Positions 5,139-7,752 of a stretch of DNA of 7,752 bases are shown one piece after another (positions within the stretch are counted from its first letter, which is position 1; each line of letters opens with the position of its first letter). The notes below the pieces were generated by a model. That model made no database searches. It was not told where the DNA came from and saw nothing but the letters and a program-made list of their open reading frames with translations. Origin of the DNA: DASVXQ01 sp046727955 (GTDB lineage: Bacteria; Actinomycetota; CALGFH01). The translations under genes and the position numbers were made by a program. The stretch lies in contig JBKPDO010000092.1 of the NCBI GenBank assembly GCA_046727955.1, positions 1 to 7,752 on the forward strand, in the 5' to 3' direction.

Positions 5139-5998
5139 TGAGCGACCTGCGCGAACGGCTGCAGGAGCTGGCCGAGGCCGCCGCCCGTCAGGGCCGCACC
5201 CCCGGCCCCCGGGCGGCGCTGCGCCGGGGCCGCCGCCGGCGGCTGCGCTTGGCCTTGGCCGGCGGGACCGGCGCCCTGCTGGTGCTGGTCCTGCTCGCCG
5301 CGATCGGCACCGATCGGCTCGCAGACCGGCAGGCGCCGCTGGCTCCGTCCGCGACGACTAGGCCGTCGGCGATCACGCCCTCCACCAGCGCCCCGGAGGT
5401 GAGCATCCCGCCGGACCCAGGCGAGGTCCAGTTGCCGGCAGGATCGCCCCCCGGCGCGGTCGGCGTGGGGATGGTGCAAGACGTGGCCAGCGAACTGGCC
5501 CGCTGCCAGGGCGGCGACCCCGATGGGCCGAAGGTCCTCGTCGCCTGGGGCCAGGCCCACAGCCGGACCTGGCTGATCGTGGCCAAGCCGCCGCGGCCCG
5601 GAGAGAACTGGCTGTGCTGGGCCACGGGACTGTTCGACGCCGGCGGTGCCGGCATGCTGGGGAACAAGGGCGGCCCCACGAGCCCGCTCAAGCCGTTGCA
5701 GGTCAGCGGCGCCGGGAACATCCGCTCCGGCGGGCGGTACTGGGGCCAGGTCATCGGCGCTGTCACCAAGCGCGCCGCTCGAGTGCGGGTGCTGTTCCGC
5801 CAGGGGATCGCCCCGCTGGAGCTGGTCCCGATCCAGGCCGGCGACCGCTTCCCGGTCAACTTCTATGTCGGCTTCTACCGCCAATCCGAGAAGGACAAGA
5901 ACCTTGGGTGGCCGGTCACCAGCGTCATCGCCTACGACCAGGCCGGCCGCAAGGTCGCCGAATGCCAGGCCACGGCCGGACCCGGGCACTGCTGGTGA
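5138..5998 (+). CDS. Single-pass membrane protein, probable anti-sigma or sensor partner of the ECF sigma factor
   Basis: 286 residues. The start ATG shares its A with the sigma factor's TGA (TGATG at 5136-5140), a typical coupling signal. GGAGGAGG at 5117-5124 lies rather far upstream, so translation probably depends on the sigma-factor ribosomes. A short basic, arginine-rich N-terminal segment (1-36) would be cytoplasmic. One helix follows (about 37-56), then a proline/serine/threonine linker (about 65-105) and a secreted domain of about 180 residues. Four cysteines (123, 160, 276, 285) lie in the secreted part, and NWLCWATG and GHCW are distinctive. The N-terminus lacks the HxxxCxxC zinc anti-sigma motif and is short for a sigma-binding domain. 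Position and topology fit a partner of the sigma factor, but I do not recognise the secreted domain. Confidence 0.8.
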   Translation: MSDLRERLQELAEAAARQGRTPGPRAALRRGRRRRLRLALAGGTGALLVLVLLAAIGTDRLADRQAPLAPSATTRPSAITPSTSAPEVSIPPDPGEVQLPAGSPPGAVGVGMVQDVASELARCQGGDPDGPKVLVAWGQAHSRTWLIVAKPPRPGENWLCWATGLFDAGGAGMLGNKGGPTSPLKPLQVSGAGNIRSGGRYWGQVIGAVTKRAARVRVLFRQGIAPLELVPIQAGDRFPVNFYVGFYRQSEKDKNLGWPVTSVIAYDQAGRKVAECQATAGPGHCW

Positions 5999-6009
5999 AC
6001 CGCCAAAGG

Positions 6010-6042
6010 GCCGGCCTGTGCAGCCGCCCGGGACCGGCCGGC
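6010..6042 (+). terminator. Hairpin after the sigma/membrane-protein operon
   Basis: GCCGGCC (6010-6016) pairs perfectly with GGCCGGC (6036-6042), 7 bp around a 19-base loop, starting 12 bases past the TGA. No T-run follows. It overlaps the 5' part of repeat copy E, so it could be the operon's terminator, part of the repeat's fold, or both. Confidence 0.35.
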
Positions 6043-6145
6043 TCACAGCGCATCACTTCACCACTCGTGGGACGCAGTGAGCAGGGAATTTGCAGGTCAG
6101 CATGGCGGTTTCCCCCAACTCCCTCGCACGGAGGCGCTCTCAGGT
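6017..6145 (+). repeat. Dispersed structured repeat, copy E (subtype I)
   Basis: The TTGACA core has decayed to TGTGCAGCC (6017-6025), but the rest is the clearest subtype I copy. GCTCAC (6041-6046) and GTGAGC (6077-6082) form a perfect outer stem. Inside it CCAC (6061-6064) faces GTGG (6067-6070). GGGAATTTGC (6084-6093) pairs with GCGGTTTCCC (6105-6114) at 9 of 10 positions, two of them T.G, around the same 11-base loop as copy A. The tail CTCGCACGGAGGCGCTCTCAG (6123-6143) ends 15 bases before the integrase stop codon. The copy therefore fills the gap between two convergent genes. Confidence 0.75.
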
Positions 6146-6157
6146 CCGTACGCCGAC

Positions 6158-7318
6158 CTACTTCCCGTCGAGCAAATCGCCCATGTGGTGTGCCGCTGCG
6201 CGGTCAGCCTCACTGACCTGATGCACGTAGATCCCGGTCACCGCGAGGCTGCCGTGGCCCATCCGCTCGCGGATGGTCGCGGTGGTCGCCACTGCGCCGA
6301 GCTGGGTGGCCATGAAGTGACGGAACCCATACAACGTGTACCCATGGCCAAGCTGCCTGGCCAGCTCGCCGAACCGACGTGTCATCGAGTCCACCCGCAG
6401 GGGACGCCGCCCGGCCTCGTCCACGCTGAACACATAGGCGTCGGACGCGAGCTCGCCGCTCCACACGCGCGCCCTAGCTTGGCGGCGCGCCCAGTGCTCC
6501 TTGAGCAGGGCAACGGTTCGGTCATCGAGTGCGATGGGCCGATCGTCGCCGTGGCGGCTCTTGGTGCGCTTGCGCACATACCCGCCTGGTAAGCCCTTGG
6601 CGTGCACCACGTTGTAGCCGACGACCACCTCGCCGGCCGCAAGATCGATGTCTTGCCACCACAAGGCGCACAGCTCGCCCGGGCGAAGACCGGTCGTCGC
6701 CTCCAGGCGCAGGAACAGGTACAGCTCTAGGTCTCGCTGTTCGGCGGCCTGGAGCGCTGCCCGGGCCTGCTCCTTGGTCGGCAGCGCCCGTTTGGCGCTC
6801 TGCGGCGCCGGAGGCTTCACCAGGGTCGCCGGGTTGTAAGTGACCCAGCCGTAGCGCGCTGCGAGCCCCAACGCACCGGAGATGACCGCGTGCAGGTCGC
6901 GCAGCCGGCTGGCCGACAGCGGCGCCCCAGGCTTGCGCAGGCTCCCGCTCTTGCGCAGTGCCGTGTAGAAGCGGTCCAGCGCCGGAGGGTCGACCTGGGG
7001 GAGCCGGAGCTTGCCGAGACCCGGCTTGATCCTGGCCTCGTATAGCCCGCGGTAGCTGCGGATCGTGTGTGGCCCGATCGGCTTGCCGTTGTGCTCGCGC
7101 CAGTCAAGGTACAGCTCGACCAGCTCGCCGAAGGTCTTGGCGGCTGTGCCTCGGTGGCGCCCGGCCATCACCTCGGCCTTGAGCCTTGTTTCCTCGCGCT
7201 CGGCCTGTCTGCGGCTGCCGCTGACCTGGCGGCTGATCCTGTGCGGCTTGCCAGTGATCGGATCGACGCCCGCGTAGACCCGGACCTCCCACCCGTCACG
7301 GCGCTCATAGATTGCCAT
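6158..7318 (-). CDS. int: Tyrosine recombinase (phage/ICE-type site-specific integrase)
   Basis: 386 residues, usual for the family. The ATG at 7318 has GGAGGAG 6 bases upstream. Residues 1-55 match the N-terminal arm-binding fold (MAIYERRDGWEVRVYAG...). About 60-165 is the core-binding SAM-like domain, and about 175-375 the catalytic domain. Catalytic residues visible are R212 (TGLRPGELCALWW), K253 (RTKSRHGDDR), R333 and H334 (YGFRHFMAT), H355 (MGHGS) and the nucleophile Y364 (GIYVH). The first histidine of the HxxR box is a tyrosine (Y330), a variation seen in some family members. The gene lies just past the 3' end of a tRNA-Thr gene on the same strand, the usual position for an element inserted at a tRNA. 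No excisionase, replication or transfer gene is seen beside it. It appears intact. Confidence 0.95.
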   Translation of the reverse strand: MAIYERRDGWEVRVYAGVDPITGKPHRISRQVSGSRRQAEREETRLKAEVMAGRHRGTAAKTFGELVELYLDWREHNGKPIGPHTIRSYRGLYEARIKPGLGKLRLPQVDPPALDRFYTALRKSGSLRKPGAPLSASRLRDLHAVISGALGLAARYGWVTYNPATLVKPPAPQSAKRALPTKEQARAALQAAEQRDLELYLFLRLEATTGLRPGELCALWWQDIDLAAGEVVVGYNVVHAKGLPGGYVRKRTKSRHGDDRPIALDDRTVALLKEHWARRQARARVWSGELASDAYVFSVDEAGRRPLRVDSMTRRFGELARQLGHGYTLYGFRHFMATQLGAVATTATIRERMGHGSLAVTGIYVHQVSEADRAAAHHMGDLLDGK

Positions 7319-7330
7319 TGTGCGCTCCTC

Positions 7331-7375
7331 CGGCTAACGAGCAATCGACTCAATGGTTAGCCGCACCGTTAGCCG
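7331..7375. promoter_or_regulatory. Three-copy GTTAGCCG motif in the integrase leader
   Basis: CGGCTAACG (7331-7339) is the exact reverse complement of CGTTAGCCG (7367-7375). A third copy, GGTTAGCCG, lies at 7355-7363, spaced 12 bases from the last, about one helical turn. The set sits immediately before the integrase ribosome site, between it and the tRNA 3' end. Such positions commonly hold integrase arm-binding sites or an operator controlling int. Which applies cannot be told from sequence. Confidence 0.45.
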
Positions 7376-7385
7376 AAGGCAAGAG

Positions 7386-7410
7386 GTCAGGGCCGAAAAG
7401 TGCCTCTGAC
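7386..7410 (-). terminator. Hairpin just past the tRNA-Thr 3' end
   Basis: On the reverse strand GTCAG (7410-7406) and GGC (7404-7402) pair with GCC (7393-7391) and CTGAC (7390-7386), an 8-bp stem with a single bulged A. It begins two bases after the CCA. No U-run follows, so it may be a processing or weak termination structure rather than a full terminator. It also lies in the likely attachment region. Confidence 0.3.
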
Positions 7411-7411
7411 A

Positions 7412-7440
7412 TGGAGCTGGCGGGGGGACTCGAACCCCCA
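7412..7440. other. Presumed attachment-site region (tRNA-Thr 3' end)
   Basis: Integrases of this type usually recombine within the 3' part of a tRNA gene, leaving the tRNA intact and a direct repeat of its 3' end at the far side of the element. Position beside int makes the T-arm and acceptor arm the likely crossover region. I searched the rest of the window by eye for a second copy of this 3' end and found none, so the far end is probably left of this window or the element has decayed. Confidence 0.4.
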
Positions 7441-7488
7441 ACCTGGCGATTACAAATCGCCTGCGCTGCCGGATTGCGCCACGCCAGC
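7412..7488 (-). tRNA. tRNA-Thr (anticodon UGU), CCA encoded
   Basis: Reading the reverse strand, acceptor GCTGGCG pairs perfectly with CGCCAGC, followed by discriminator T and an encoded CCA. The D-stem is GCGC/GCGC, the anticodon stem GGCGA/TCGCC with loop TTTGTAA (anticodon TGT), and the T-stem GGGGG/CCCCC with loop TTCGAGT. All four stems pair fully, with 77 bases including CCA. The anticodon reads ACA and other ACN threonine codons. G1-C72 and C2-G71 fit threonine tRNA identity. The 3' end points at the integrase. Transcription from the right could read through into int. Confidence 0.95.
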
Positions 7489-7752
7489 TAGAGGTGCACA
7501 ACCCACTACCGGGCTAATCCTAGTCGACACCGTCAGCGTCCACTACGTCCGCCGCCGGTCGGGTTCGGGATGGTCGCCCATTCACGACCGGCTAATACAG
7601 GACACGGACGATACCCGGGTTCCGCAGCTCGGGTCGCGCATAGTCCACGAATCTGGGCAGTGACCTGCGGAGATGGGCGATGGCACGCGCAGGCGGCGTG
7701 TATCTAGGCGCGAGCGTTCGCGCTGGTCAGGAGCCTGGGGCCGGCGGGGTGA
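7489..7752. other. Right-hand flank with no supportable gene
   Basis: I see no repeat copy and no convincing gene here. GCGCGA (7708-7713) and TCGCGC (7718-7723) form a 6-bp hairpin. An open frame from an ATG at 7680, with GGAG 7 bases upstream, runs off the right edge after 24 codons (MARAGGVYLGAS...). It is too short to judge. GCGGCGTGTATCTA at 7693-7706 repeats exactly a 14-base stretch found before the sigma-factor gene at 4601-4614. Confidence 0.3.
7517..7522 (-). promoter_or_regulatory. Possible -10 element of the tRNA-Thr gene
   Basis: TAGGAT on the reverse strand ends 28 bases before the tRNA 5' end, a sensible distance for a short leader. No good -35 match is found at 16-19 bases further upstream, so this rests on one hexamer and position only. 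Confidence 0.2.

Noticed and set aside
489..6145. CRISPR array
   Set aside because: Copies are over 100 bases long, imperfect, about 1-2 kb apart with genes between, and no Cas genes are present.
7331..7375. Resemblance of GGCTAAC...GTTAGCC to integron attC ends, and of the gene-repeat-gene layout to a cassette array
   Set aside because: The motif breaks the RYYYAAC/GTTRRRY rule, the five intergenic repeats lack these ends, genes face both ways, and the recombinase has the arm-binding N-terminus of phage/ICE integrases.
7400..7663. Forward open frame over the tRNA beginning MPLTWSWRGDSNPQPGDYKS
   Set aside because: It is the antisense of tRNA-Thr. WRGDSNPQPGDYKS-type peptides are a well-known translation artefact of tRNA genes.

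Overview
The window is GC-rich throughout, with actinobacterial-looking gene content: a Crp/Fnr-family regulator, an ECF sigma factor with a downstream membrane partner, small membrane proteins, and a phage/ICE-type tyrosine integrase beside a tRNA gene. A high-GC actinobacterium (Actinomycetota) is the best inference. Species cannot be named.

Layout. 1-337 (-): 5' part of an unrecognised membrane-protein gene running off the left edge. 870-1532 (+): four-helix membrane protein resembling DUF6766, built from two homologous halves. 1897-2658 (-): unrecognised four-helix membrane protein. 3435-4112 (+): Crp/Fnr-type regulator, with a perfect inverted repeat about 60 bases before its start. 4644-5138 and 5138-5998 (+): ECF sigma factor coupled by a one-base overlap to a single-pass membrane protein, probably its anti-sigma or sensor partner. 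6158-7318 (-): tyrosine recombinase. 7412-7488 (-): tRNA-Thr(UGU) with encoded CCA. The integrase starts 93 bases past the tRNA 3' end, the usual arrangement of an element inserted at a tRNA gene. No second attachment site is visible here.

The most unusual feature is in the gaps. Every gap of more than 200 bases left of the integrase carries one copy of an imperfect repeat of about 130-170 bases. The five copies all point the same way (copies A-E, near 489, 1682, 3026, 4236 and 6017). They fall into two subtypes. Subtype I (A, C, E) keeps a 3' hairpin with a constant 11-base loop in A and E. Subtype II (B, D) has lost the outer part of that hairpin and carries a different tail. Copies B and C are also preceded by a related 78-base block of equal length containing a GC-rich hairpin, and copy C has an extra insert of further hairpins. 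Most non-Watson-Crick positions in these stems are G.T on the + strand, which suggests a folded + strand RNA. Copy A's outer stem shows the opposite pattern, so the strand is not settled. Indels that break reading frames argue against coding. I do not recognise this family. It is the best candidate here for something undescribed.

Functionally, the sigma/membrane-protein pair and the Crp-like regulator look like separate regulatory units. Nothing links them directly to the integrase except position on the same side of the tRNA.
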